A DNA stretch of 64,000 nucleotides, taken from the NCBI GenBank assembly GCA_025667525.1, contig CM046882.1:18860488-18924487 (forward strand), in the 5' to 3' direction. The stretch's first letter is position 1; the number at the start of each line of letters is the position of its first letter. The translations under genes and the position numbers were made by a program. The notes under the pieces are model-generated. The model had not been told where the DNA came from. It saw only the letters and a list, made by a program, of their open reading frames with translations, and made no database searches. Positions 46,314 to 57,314 of the stretch are shown here, one piece after another. This DNA comes from Glebionis coronaria (lineage: Eukaryota > Streptophyta > Magnoliopsida > Asterales > Asteraceae).

Positions 46314-47352
46314 CTTGTAATGACAACTATGTCGTTATTGATGGTGTTTGGATTCCTTATGATGTTCATATTAGATGGATTTTTGTCTATGCTCCCCAAA
46401 ATCTTTCTGATAAAATTACTCTTTGGTCTTTGTTGGGTAATTTGCTTAATAATTGGGATGGAATTTCAATTATCATGGGTGACTTTAATGAGGTTAGGAA
46501 TGAGGGTGAAAGATATGGCTCGTTGTACTGTGATAGAAAAGCGAGGTATTTCAATGACTTCATAGCTAATAACTCTCTCATTGATGTTTCTATGGGAGGT
46601 TTTACTTTTACTTGGACGAATAAATAGGGATCTAAAATGAGTAGTTTGGATCGGTTTTTGGTTTCTGATAATTTTTTTGAGATATTCCCTCATGCTACTG
46701 GTCTCGTCTTGGATAAGGGTATTCCAGATCATCGACCTATTCTTCTTAAAGAATTTATTGTAGATTATGGTCCCATTCCGTTCCGCTTTTTTCACTCTTG
46801 GCTTGAAATAGAGGGTTTTCATGATATGGTTATCCAGACATGGAAGAATGATGGCATTATGGATGGGAATGGGTTCGTTTTGTTTAAAAAGAAACTTCAA
46901 AATTTGTAGAAGGCCATTCGAACTTGGATATCTAATTGGAAGACAGATGCTTATGCGATTAGAAAAGAACACCAACAAAAACTTTCTTCTATTGATTCCA
47001 AAATAGATCAAGGTTGTGCTACTGAAGAGGATTTCAAGATGCGTAGTAAATCTGTTGCTATTTTGGGTGATTTTGATCGTCTTGAGGCCAAAGATTTTGC
47101 CCAAAAAGCTAGAATCAAATAGGCTCTTGAAGGAGATGAAAATACAAAATTCTTCCATGGCACTCTTAAGAAAAAAGGAGACAACTCGCGATAAGAGGTG
47201 TTCAAAAAAATGGCGACTGGATTGATAGGCTGGATCTTGTTAAAGAGGAATTTGTATCCCACTTTCGTGATCGTTTCAAGTGTCATAATGGTCCTTCGAT
47301 AGGTATTGATTCGCTGGATTTTAATACTATTTCGCAAACGCATTGTGATTAT

Positions 47353-48357
47353 TTGGAGCTCCCTTTTTCTCGTGATGAAATTAAAAGGGCTGTTTGGGAT
47401 TGTGGTGGAGAGCGAGCCCCTGGGCTGGATGGTTTTACCTTTCGGTTCTTCACTACTTTTTGGGACACTATAGAGGAGGATGTAGTTTGTTTTGTGCAAG
47501 AGTTTGCTACCTCGCATGAAATTCCCAAAGGTTGCAATCCGTCTTTCATTGCCTTAATTCCGAAATCTCATAATGCTAAGCTTGTTTATGATTTTTGTCC
47601 TATAAGCCTTATAGGCTGCCAATATAAGATTATTGGTAAGCTTTTAGCTAATCGACTTAGTACGGTTATTGGTGATTGTGTCAATCCTGTTCAATCGGCG
47701 TTTATAAAAGGAAGGTTTATTCTTGATGGTCCCCTTATTTTAAATGAAGTATTGGCTAATTGTCGAAATTTAAATAAAAAGCAGCTTTTCTTAAAAGTTG
47801 ATTTCGAAAAATCTTTTGATTCTGTTCGTTGGGACTATTTAGACGCGGTTATGAGAAAGATGGGATTTGGTGTTAAATGGCGTTCTTGGATTTCTGGTTG
47901 TCTTTATAACGCGCGATCATCTATCCTTGTTAATGGCTCCCCGACAAGTGAATTTGAGCTTGCTAAAGGTCTTCGGCAGGGAGATCCTCTTTCCCCTTTC
48001 CTTTTCGTTTTGGCAATGGAAGGCCTTGACTCTCTCACTTGTAAGGCTGAAGAACGGAATCTTTTTAAAGGTGTTTCCATCGGGGATGGCAACATAAATA
48101 TATCCCACCTTATGTACGCTGATGATGTGCTTTTCTTCGGTGAATGGTCTTGGACTAATGCTCAAAATCTTATTAGTATGCTTCGTTGTTTTTATCTTAT
48201 TTCAAGGCTTAAGATTAATGTTCATAAAAGCAAAGTTCTTGGTGTGGGTGTTTCAGATTATGAGGTTTCTCAAATGGCGCATATCATTGGTTGTGGGATT
48301 TCGAAGTTCCCATTTAAATACTTGGGTGTGCCGGTCGGGTGTAGTATGAATTGATGC
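47353..48357 (+). pseudogene. LINE2 reverse transcriptase
   Basis: A 333-residue open stretch. Motifs in order are ERAPGLDGFTFRFF, FCPISLIGCQYKIIGKLLANRL, QSAFIKGRFILDGPLI and FLKVDFEKSFDSVRWDYL (motif A). LAKGLRQGDPLSPFLFVLAME and catalytic ISHLMYADDVLFFG (YADD, near 48115) follow. It stops at 48355 (TGA), and the frame continues without a gap as NWSSVVNVFTSKLSSWKARLLSVGGRLSLIK. The RT core itself has no damage in this stretch, though upstream and downstream stops prevent a full ORF2. Confidence 0.92.
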
Positions 48358-49469
48358 GTTAATTGGAGTTCGGTGGTTAATGTCTTCACTTCCAAGCTCT
48401 CCTCTTGGAAAGCTAGGCTGCTATCTGTTGGTGGGCGGTTATCTCTTATTAAGGTGGTGCTTGGTAACCTCCCTATTTATTACATGTCTATATATTTGAT
48501 GCCTACTTCTATTCGTTCTAAGCTGAATCAATGCGTAGCAAGTTTTTTAGAGGTACTGATATAAATGAAAGTAAGATGGCTTGGGCTAAGTGGGAAAAAT
48601 GTTTGGCAAGTAAAAAGAAAGGGGGCTTAGAATTGGTAGTATTTTTGGTCTCAACATTGGTCTCTTGTTTAAATGGATGTGGCATTTTCTCACGTGTCAG
48701 TCGGACTTATGGGTTCGTATTATTTGGAGTATTTATGGTCCTTCAGGTGGTCTTTTTAATTGTCCAAATGGTCGGCTCAAGAACTCTACATGGGGCGCTA
48801 TTTTGAATTATGTACATCGGCTCAAAGACAAAGGTATTGATTTACTTTCTCACTGTTCTCGCAAAATTGGCAATGGATCTTCTACTCGGTTTTGGGAAGA
48901 CTCCTGGTATGGTAGTTCTCTCCTTAAGGTTCAGTTTCCTCGTATTTACTACTTAGAAATTGATAGGAATTGTTCCATTTCTGCTAGAGTTCCTTTTTTG
49001 TGTTCGGTTCTTCGTAGACCTACAAGGGGGCGCTGAGCTTTGTCAGTTCAGAACTCTTTTTGATGTTATTCAAAAGGTTACTCTTACAGATCATCGAGAC
49101 TCATGGTCTTGGTCTATTGGCCCTAGGTTCTCGGTTGCTTCTACCTATCTTTTAGTTGATGATTCGCTGTTAGATACAAGTCTTGAGGCTACTAGATGGG
49201 ATCGGTATATTCCTATTAAAGTAAATGTGTTTCTTTGGAGATTGCGTTTAAATAAACTTCCTTCTAAGGTGAATCTTGATTGGAAAGGCATTGAGGTTGA
49301 TTCTTTACTATGTCCTATGTGCAATGAAGATGTCGAAACAGTTAATCATACCTTTTTTAGTTGTGACTTTGCCAAAAACCTTTGGTCCCATTTGGCTAAG
49401 TGGTGGGATTTGGATATTCTGTTTTGTTCTAATATTGAGGATTGGTTTGATTGGCTTGATCATGCTTGA
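48358..49469 (+). pseudogene. LINE2 RT C-terminus and zinc-binding domain
   Basis: Frames at 48373-48564, 48531-48806, 48665-49036 and 48960-49469 alternate as indels accumulate. Motifs are SSWKARLLSVGGRLSLIKVVL, GNGSSTRFWEDSW, and the RT zinc-binding part IPIKVNVFLWRLRLNKLPSK with CPMCNEDVETVNHTFFSCDFA. A last stretch near 49488-49700 (MWAIWNHRNHLLF) completes the C-terminus just ahead of the 3' UTR. Confidence 0.87.
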
Positions 49470-50037
49470 GTTGATGCTTATATTCGTTTGGTTCTCGAAG
49501 GTGTGGGGGGAACGCTTATGTGGGCTATTTGGAATCATCGGAATCATCTTCTTTTTGCTAACCCTCCTCATAGGAAGACTCCTCTATGGGATTTCATTGT
49601 TTCTCAATCTTTTTTATGGATTTCTTCTAGAAATCTAAAATGTAATGTTAGTTGGCTAGGTTGGTTACAATGTTCTATAGCTAGTTTGAAAACTATGTAA
49701 TTTTCTTTACTAGCTTTTGCTAGCTTTAATATATCCGTCGTTCAAAAAAAAGTAGTTCGCTTATTTGAGATAAAAACTAAATTATCTTTGTACCTCATAT
49801 TGACCCTAAAGCTTTTATCAATGGGCAAGTATTATCACATTTTTTTCACAATGAAAGCAAACTTCTTAGGTAGCTAATTACTTATAGCCGCTAATTAAGA
49901 AGAATGTATAACCATTTCAAGCTAAACTCCTTAAGTGTTAACTTATTTGCATCAACGATCGCAAACAGTTTTCATAACTAACTAGAGCCGCATACATATT
50001 ATAAACAAAATGAAAATGACACGAAATTACAATTAAC

Positions 50038-51880
50038 AATATATAGGAAAACTATTTGAGAAGTGAATACCATATGATTTCACAAGAATAGCAACTAAAG
50101 GTAGCAAAACGGGCGGGTTTGGGCAACGGACTAACGGGTCCAAACGGGCAAAGTTGTGTTTCACATGTATATGTAGTTTTGAAGGTGTCTAGGATCGTTT
50201 ATCAAAGTATTTGTGAGTGAAAATAAGTTTCTTTAGTTATTTGCTCTTTCAAAAAAAACTTAGAGAGTATGTGAGTTAGCTTATTTACTCAACTTACGAG
50301 CTTATATAAATTTTGAAAAGCTTATAAGCCCTTTTCTTTCCAGCTTATCAAGTCAAGCTTATGAGTTATGACCTTAGATAAGCCATAAGCTGAACTTGAT
50401 AAGCTCAGGAGAAAAGATTAAATTGGGCTTATGAGCTTTTCAAGCTTTACATAAGCTCATAAGCCTTTAAATAAGCTAACAAAAACACCCCTTTATTTCG
50501 GTATTAAATAAGCCCATTTTGGCTTATATAAAATAAGCCCCAATTTTACCCTGACCCGATAACACTATCAAATGCCAAAAGCACACTACACGAACAAATG
50601 CATATTGCAGAAAGTGAGACTAGTATTGCATATTGCTTTGCCATAATGTCATAAACTGATCAACTAAAAACATAAAATTGACCGGTCTTATCTGACTGAC
50701 CCGAGAAACCGATAAAAAAACTAATCCAACTTTACCCTGACCCGATAACACTATCAGGTTAACAAATTCGGGTCAAAATAACTCGACAAGAATTTTCAAC
50801 CCGATTTCATTGACCCGATTAGTCTTATAGGGTTAGGTTCGAGTTCGGGTCATGTCAACACAACTCTACTGACACCCCTAGTCACATCCGATCCGCGATC
50901 AATTATGCTCGACAAAATCACAAAAATACACATTTTTAAACCTATTCAAAAATAGGTCACTTTTTACTCAAGAAGCAAAAATACTCAAAAATATTTAAAG
51001 TTTCGACACCCTTGGGAAGCAGGAAAAATCTCTAAATTTTGCGATTTTTTTTTAAATATCGCAAAATATTGCGAGGTTTGATAAAAGAATTCGAAAATTT
51101 TCAAAAATATTTAAAGAGCTATCCGGGAATGCGTTTACCAACAACACAGTATGATGTTTTAGGTGTTATAAGGTGTTCGTTTTTTTTTGTGATGAAAGAG
51201 TATGCATAAAAAATGAACTTATTACTAGCACGTTTGATACTTTTTATAGCTTATTTCGTGCTAAAATAGGTTGTATAATTTATTTTCTTAAAAACTTCTT
51301 TTAAGCTTGGACAAAAATGCTTGACTCTTTCTATTTTAAAATGTGCATAACGTTGAATTTATCATCCGTTTAAGCTTATTTGGGCTTTTAAACAGCTTAA
51401 AACAACTTATTTAAGCTTTTTTATATTTTTTAAAGGGGTGGTTGGCAATACGTTAAACAGTAACACATATATTTTTAATATTTTTAATATTTTTAAGAAA
51501 TATTAAGAAATTTCGTAATATTTTGCGAATTTTTTATAAAAAAATTTGCATATATTTTGCGAAATTTCTCTAAATTTAGATTTTTTTTTTTTTGCTTCGC
51601 AAAGGTGTCAAATTTTTATATATTTATGTGAATTTGAATTAAAAAAAACTCTAGGGCTACGTTTAGTTAGAGAGAAAACACCTTGTTTTCCACAAAATGT
51701 TTCGTAGAAAAACAGAAATTACGTACAAATTAAAGTTTTCCAAAAAAGCGTATAAGCCCTTTTCTTTCCGGCTTATCAACTCAATCTTATGAGTTATGAC
51801 CTTTGATAAGCCATAAGCTGAACTTGATAAGTTTAATAGCAAAAATAAGGGCTTATGAGCTTTTCAAGCTTTACATAACG
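50038..51880. repeat. Spacer repeat of unit Y, copy of 35232-37160
   Basis: Non-coding duplicate of the unit X spacer in the same orientation, with the 206-bp foldback repeat at 50275-50480. The interval 49767-50037 before it is plain AT-rich sequence with no feature seen. Confidence 0.9.
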
Positions 51881-51924
51881 GTTTGCTCAAGAGCAAAAAT
51901 AAGGGCTTAAGAGCAAAAAATTGA

Positions 51925-52066
51925 GTCCTAATATAAAAATACAATATGTGAGTGAGTGGCAATTTGCATTTAAAAATTAAAGAAAAAAATACATTAATCT
52001 CGTCGTTTTGGTCTAGCCATGTGGGCTGCCGCCCCCGAACCATATATGTCGGTCCGCCCTGATAAT
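51925..52066. mobile_element. Truncated hAT MITE fragment
   Basis: Bases 51965-52066 ('attaatctcgtcgttttggt', 'ctagccatg', 'gtccgccct') match the right half of the MITE at 29918-30231. The left end and target duplication are missing. The rest up to 52317 shows nothing recognisable. Confidence 0.6.
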
Positions 52067-52329
52067 AGTAACAATGAAAGTGGGCGTATTTAGTCACTGC
52101 ACATCATTATTCGAGAGTATGTTAGTCATTTGACGTAAATTTAACAGTCAAAGTTAGTCAAACTAAAATTTAGGACCAAAAGTGTTACTGGTCTAGCAAA
52201 ATAAGACTGGACTCGTTACTTTTCAAACATTTAGACCAAAATCGTTATACTAGCAAAGCATAAGGACAAAAAATGCAATCAACTCTTTTGTAATTTAATA
52301 ATAATAATTATATTATATCTTTAATAAAA

Positions 52330-54051
52330 GGGAATCTCGGTTCCCTATGAGCAGTTCCCCTCACAACAAAACATTTTATATTCATTGTTTACTCCCCTCA
52401 GAGCCTAAACTCCCCTCACACTCTTCATCACTGTTGTGTGTTAAGTATAACATTACTCCCACCGTCGATTAATTTCTCCCAAAACGGGAGGGAACCGTTG
52501 ATTACATCACACTGTAGCTACAGTTCTACAACCCCATCTCCTCCCCCCATTTGTAATTGTTGGTTTGTTTACAGCCGTTCATATGGTTTGAGAGAGTATA
52601 ATATGTATCGTCTCTCTCATCTCCATCATTTGGTATCATCTAACGATTGGTGCGTTGATCCACATCTATCTGATCTAAAATAGATCGTTATCGTTGATCC
52701 AAGATCAGTCTCATCTAACGATTGGTGCGTCTTTGATGTCACGGACGATACCCTAACCATTCGATTGATACCCAAAATGGAGGTATTTGTTTTGTAAATT
52801 AAAATTAATTTTGGTTTTCTTAGTGTTTAGTGAATTTCAGTTCCCAATTTTTTTTCAAATTCAAATGCAGGTAGAATAAAAGCCCAATAAAAGCTGTAGG
52901 CGCACGTTAATCAAATGAATTTACGAAGTAAGTGTTTATGCGGACTTATGAATGAAGATTCACACCGTATCTTGGCCATAGATCTTCTCAAATGTTTCCT
53001 GATGAAGGAAAGGTTAGTTTTTGTCTCTTCAATGTATTCCACTTTCTCTTGTCTACAGAACGAAACAACGGCAATGGCCCTAAAAGATTGGTTACTCATT
53101 GCAGGTAATTTTGGTTGGTCATTACATCGATATCGCTTGCATATAATATGGAATGAAGTGGTTCGTAAACAAAGTACCTTTCTATAGGGACACGGGTACA
53201 AATCAGCCTCGACTTGAACAAATCCACTTGCTGAAGCAGATGAGAGAGCGACAACTACTCATGTTACACTACAACAAATACACTTGGTAAGAAATAGCGA
53301 GCACTTTTTTATGAGCTCCCAAACAAAGAATCACATTTTTAGAGAATAATTTCTCTAAACATTAGTATTTTATTTATGACATAAGATACGATTACCAAAT
53401 GACTCTTTTGGTTATCTATGCATCCTGAGAAAATGTGCAATCGAGGTTCATATTTCAAGAAGACTGTCAAGTACGTTGAAATAAAGGTTATGCTAATCTG
53501 ATGAGTAGTAAAGATCATAGTGTAGTGCATCATTCAGCTAAGCAGGCGTAGAAGTTTGGAAGGCAAGGGATCAATTTGAGGTATAGGAGACAAGTGCTGA
53601 ACCCGTCACCACCTTCTGATCATATATGTTGCAATTGTGTTGCCGATGTGGATCTGAGCAAACTTTGTTAACCGTTTGCGGATGTCGTTGAGGTAAATTC
53701 TTCCTTTAAGTGTAATGGATTTAATTTGGCCATGCCCCTTTTCCTTTTAGGTTGCCTCTAAATAACTTCGAGATTGCATACAGCCAATTTTTTTTCGTTA
53801 GACAGAATCTTGGTAACTCTTAGGAATTATTTCAACGAGTCAGTGGTAGAAAGAAGTTTAAATTGGGTAGGTTTATGAGAAATGTCTGTGATTTGAAAAA
53901 CAAGGAAGAGCAAATGGTGAGTTTTCATAGCTAAACTGCGTGCTTAGACATATATAGTTTTTGTTTGTGCGGATTGTATTTGTCTCTGAACTTTTACAGA
54001 AATCATTGCAGAGACAAATTAGCTTTCAAATGGAAAGCAAATGTATGCAGT
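52330..54051 (+). other. Helitron cargo of unknown origin
   Basis: Short frames (52438-52683, 52915-53187) show no family I recognise. Bases 52870-53170 could be exon-like (MNLRSKCLCGLMNEDSHRIL), with GT/AG-like borders at 53015 and 53105. Bases 53620-53660 encode a small CCNCVADVDLSKLC. These look like pieces of one or more captured genes, but no function can be given. Confidence 0.4.
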
Positions 54052-55300
54052 CAGGGGCGGACCTAGGTAGTAACTAGGCAGTGCCCGGGAACCACCTTAG
54101 AAATTTTTTTCATTTACAAGCAACGTAGTAATTTTTTAGGCACCACCTTATAAAAACATAAGGAACCACCTTGGAAAGGTTGAACTTGACAATACAGACA
54201 AAGATAGAAAAAAATGAAAGAGAAAACTGTGTTACCGGAATTAGATACTGTGTAAATGTTTACTCCGGTAATGTTAAGAAGATGAAGTTGGTCACATGTT
54301 TTTATTGGGTGGAGTAAAGGAAGTTGCTTTTTAATTTCAAAAGAAATAAAGTTGCTTTTGCTCTGGTTTATAACTTTTCTTTTGAAAGTAGCAAAAGTTA
54401 ATAATTTATTCTGGATATAGCAGGAATAGGATGGGTAAATGTGTTTTTTCTATTTTCTTTTTTGTTTAGTAGTCGCAATTTGCAGTATTACTATTTATAC
54501 CAGTTAGATCATAGTAGCAATTAAACTTCATAAATTTTAGTTTATTTATTAACTTTTTTTTAAGAATGACAACAATTTATTTAAAAAAAACAACGATACA
54601 GTCAATCCACCCCGATTAAGAAGACGATAAACAGGGCGAGACCCGAAACCGAGAAACAAAAAACATACAAAAACAAAGAAAAAATAAGAACCAAAACACA
54701 ATATCCTATATCTAATGACACCACTTACAGATTATGAACAAAAACATAAACGAGCCAACCAAACTTGGCCAAGGCCACCCAGTGCCCCCATTAGAAATAT
54801 AAATCCTAAATTAAGAAGAGGAGACCACTAGACCAGTGGCCCTTTGATGTCAAAATGCAGCTGTGACAGAAGCAAACTTAGCTCATTTTGGCATGCAAAT
54901 GAAAAAGGAATTGTGTATGCAGAATGGACAGAACCAAACATGAGCATACATCAGAACCTTCACTATATATTACCACCAGACTGTAGAAGATAGCAAACTC
55001 GCTCAGCATCAACCAACTCATAAAAATAAAACATCAGAAACTGATCGTAGACCTCTCAAAAGCACCAGCGGGCAAAAACTCGACCAACTGTAACAAGACC
55101 AGCAACAACCAAACGCTAGAATTAACATAACTAGGCCTGCGGAGCAGAACAACCAAACCAACAAAATCATCAAGCGAGAAAACTTTTTGACCCGACTCGA
55201 TTTGACCCGACATGCCAATTATGTAATGTAATAAACCCATCAATTTTTTGGCTTGAAAAATCAAGGAACCACCTTAGTTTTTCGGCTCGGTCCGCGACTG
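54052..55300. mobile_element. hAT-type non-autonomous element, 1249 bp
   Basis: The termini CAGGGGCGGACCTAG and (reverse-complemented) CAGTCGCGGACCGAG pair, flanked by the 8-bp duplication TATGCAGT (54044-54051, 55301-55308). The same terminal motif 'GCGGAC' occurs in the smaller MITEs at 29918 and 33336. The interior has no transposase. Bases about 54580-54850 resemble the 3' end of a reverse-oriented retroposon, not resolved further. Confidence 0.9.
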
Positions 55301-55367
55301 TATGCAGTTGTTGATGAGTCACGACCTGATCTTACCCAAGTTCTCTACTAGAGGTACTTATTAACTA

Positions 55368-55667
55368 GGGGTGAGCAACGGGTCAAAATCGAACCGACTA
55401 ACCGGACTCGAAAACCAATTTTGAGAAAAGCGTGAACCGAAAACTAAACCAAAGTTAACTTAGCAAAACCGAAAGCGAACGAAAGTTAATCTAGGGAAAC
55501 TGATTTAGATATTTAGGTGTATTTTTGTTGGTTATACCCAACCGAGCAAAACTAAAAACGGAAACCATAAATATATAATACCGAAAACTGAACCAAATAA
55601 GGTCGGTTCGGTTCGGCCAGGTTTATCGGTTCGGTTCAGTTTGCGGTTGATTTTGCCAGCCCGCCGT
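55368..55667. mobile_element. Degenerate hAT-like MITE
   Basis: It begins TAGGGGTGAGCAACGGG and ends with a decayed 'gattttgccagcccgccg'. Between are AACCGAACC/GGTTCGGTTC words near both ends, typical of one plant hAT MITE group. No target duplication could be matched. Confidence 0.5.
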
Positions 55668-56174
55668 GTAACTGTTTAAGCGTACTGTCGTGTGTGTTAT
55701 TCGATTGATGTGAATGATGATTTTTGTTGAACAAACAAAACTGCAGCTGATAAAGTTCTTGAGGCCCCAAGAATGAGGAAATACAAGCGTACAACCTCAT
55801 TTAGTTCAAGAAAAGTTGCTCTTATGTTTTCAGCATTGTAAGTATACAATCTATTTTGCATTATTCATCATTCACCTTCTTATCCATTTGTTTCATAATA
55901 AGGAACAGGCTAAATATGTATTCAGAGACTTTATGATAGTCAAACTCCTCTTCACAAAGAGAGTTTGATGCGTATATATATACTTGAATGATCTTCAGCC
56001 CGTTTGACTTCTTACATCCATTTCCGGCATAGTTAAGACTTAAATCTATTAGTACAACCCATTACAGAAAAAAAAAACGTAATACAAAATAACCCATTTA
56101 TGAAAGACTATTTTGGTAATCCTTTAAGTAGAATGTCTTTTCATTTTACTTTAGGCTCAAAATGACTAATTTGT

Positions 56175-56291
56175 ATTGTCGTAGATTTTGGGAGCAGTCG
56201 TCTCAAAATGCATAGTTCCGTCTATGAAGCTTTAGGCTCCATAGACGGAACTATGCATTTTGAGACGACTGCTCCCAAAATCTACGACAAT
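56175..56291. repeat. Perfect 52-bp hairpin with 13-base loop
   Basis: Bases 56175-56226 are the exact reverse complement of 56240-56291, 52 of 52. One G:U-compatible mismatch and four further pairs extend the stem outward. The right arm is coding-sense cysteine synthase sequence and the left arm its antisense. An RNA through it would fold into a near-perfect stem like a young miRNA or siRNA precursor. Confidence 0.97.
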
Positions 56292-56365
56292 GCAAACGGT
56301 AACGTTGACATCTTTGTGATGGGGATTGCTAGCGGAGGCATTTATGTGTTGGCCAGTATCTTAAA
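56240..56365 (+). pseudogene. Cysteine synthase (O-acetylserine (thiol)lyase) exon fragment
   Basis: The plus-strand translation gives GTMHFETTAPKIYDNANGNV then DIFVMGIASGG, with VGQYLKS one frame over. This matches the region of plant cysteine synthases that reads H.ETTGPEIW...G.VDI.VAGIGTGGT..G.G.YLK, which surrounds the glycine-rich loop binding the PLP phosphate. The enzyme makes cysteine from O-acetylserine and sulfide. Only about 40 residues are present, with a frame change at the end and no other exons recognised, so it is a captured fragment inside a Helitron, not a gene. Confidence 0.8.
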
Positions 56366-56955
56366 TCTAAAAATCTAAAAATCTAAAAACCTGGAGGTTA
56401 AGGCGAGTCATTTACACATGATAGAGACATGAGAGGTTCATAACCCTGTCCTTTGACTCATTTTATGAGTATTTATTAGCTATTGATCATAATGTTTGGT
56501 CTTCTAGGACACCAAGTAACACGATTTATGTGCTTGCTATCTTATCCAACCAGGTTATTATGTTTTACTTCAAGATTTACGGACACGAGCTTCAAGAAAG
56601 CAATCTAAACGGTGGCAGACCAGGTGACTTTCAAATTGGTTTTCTTTTGTGATAATGACCAAGACTAACTTAGAAGAAAGCGAGGTAGAGACAATGAAGC
56701 AACCCAAAGAAAGGCGTATAATTTATACAGTTGTTTAGCTCCCAATAAACGAACAAATCACGCGCGTTTGTTGGTGTATGACTATTCCTATGAATTTGGT
56801 CTACTGGTTATGTATGACTATATTGTTTGTTTCTGAAGTACTTCATGTGTAATGCTCATCTTTACTACAAATCATCTAATCTATAAGACGATTATGCATT
56901 TTCTTATTAACACCGGAAACAAACTTCCCGCGGCGAAGCGCGGGCAACCTTCCTA

Positions 56956-57192
56956 GTATATATTAAAAAATGGAAATGGAAAATAGAAGAATACAAGAGA
57001 CAATACTTGTGTTTGCTTGACTTAAAACATGTAACGTACCATTTCTAGTTCTAAACCCGACCTAACCCGGTTAAACAGATGCACATAATCTGGGAATGTG
57101 TGCAGGTTGATCATTACTTTGGTCCATGTCGAGTTTTGTTTATCTTTATGTTATTTGCAAACTGCAACTGACCAGTATACATATATGCATAT
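56956..57192. other. Short intergenic stretch right of the Helitron
   Basis: Nothing recognisable. At 57193-57235 the sequence 'gcgtaacaagctaatccaaactcatacgtgcacatc' matches 41480-41520, the junction between VSR pseudogene Y and F-box copy 1. This shows that unit Z once had a VSR part here. Confidence 0.7.
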
Positions 57193-57314
57193 TTGCGTAA
57201 CAAGCTAATCCAAACTCATACGTGCACATCAAAGTAAAGATAGTATGTGCCTAAAACACTAATTAGAAGTCACATAAATGTAGATAAAATCAACAGTCAC
57301 ACATGCTTGTCTGT

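Larger units (their letters stand above)
43475..46909 (+). pseudogene. LINE2 endonuclease fragment, interrupted
   Basis: The frame reads FDFASTSACGMSSGIICIWN before the nested LTR element (43582-46313). It continues after it with NDNYVVIDGVWIPYDVHIRWIFVYAP, IIMGDFNEVRNEGERYG and FTFTWTNK. A TAG follows (46627), then SLDRFLVS and GIPDHRPILL (the conserved D-H pair). The first part of the endonuclease is missing because of 5' truncation. Further stops and frame changes lead toward the RT. Confidence 0.85.
43460..49749 (+). mobile_element. L1-type LINE (LINE2), 5'-truncated, split by an LTR element
   Basis: The target duplication AAGTAGTTCGCTTATTT is at 43443-43459 and 49750-49766, upstream of F-box copy 1. 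The LINE starts inside the endonuclease, runs through reverse transcriptase and zinc-binding domain, and ends 'ccgtcgttcaaaaaaaa'. Without the nested element it is about 3.55 kb. It is the opposite orientation and a different subfamily from LINE1 (YADD instead of FADD). Confidence 0.93.
52318..56955 (+). mobile_element. Non-autonomous Helitron, 4.6 kb, with gene fragments
   Basis: The 3' end is textbook: a GC hairpin CCCGCGGCGAAGCGCGGG (about 56927-56944), then 'caaccttc' and CTAG, followed by T. The 5' end TCTTTAATAAAAGGGAATC at 52318 follows an A; this boundary is less certain. No Rep/helicase frame is found. The cargo includes leader-like and exon-like pieces (52400-54050, 55740-55850), a cysteine synthase exon fragment (56240-56365), and a hAT MITE that inserted later (54052-55300). 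It lies just left of unit Z and may have removed most of its VSR part. Confidence 0.75.

Noticed and set aside
52438..53187. A host gene in the left part of the Helitron
   Set aside because: Frames are short, no family is recognised, and exon borders are not convincing; kept only as unassigned cargo.
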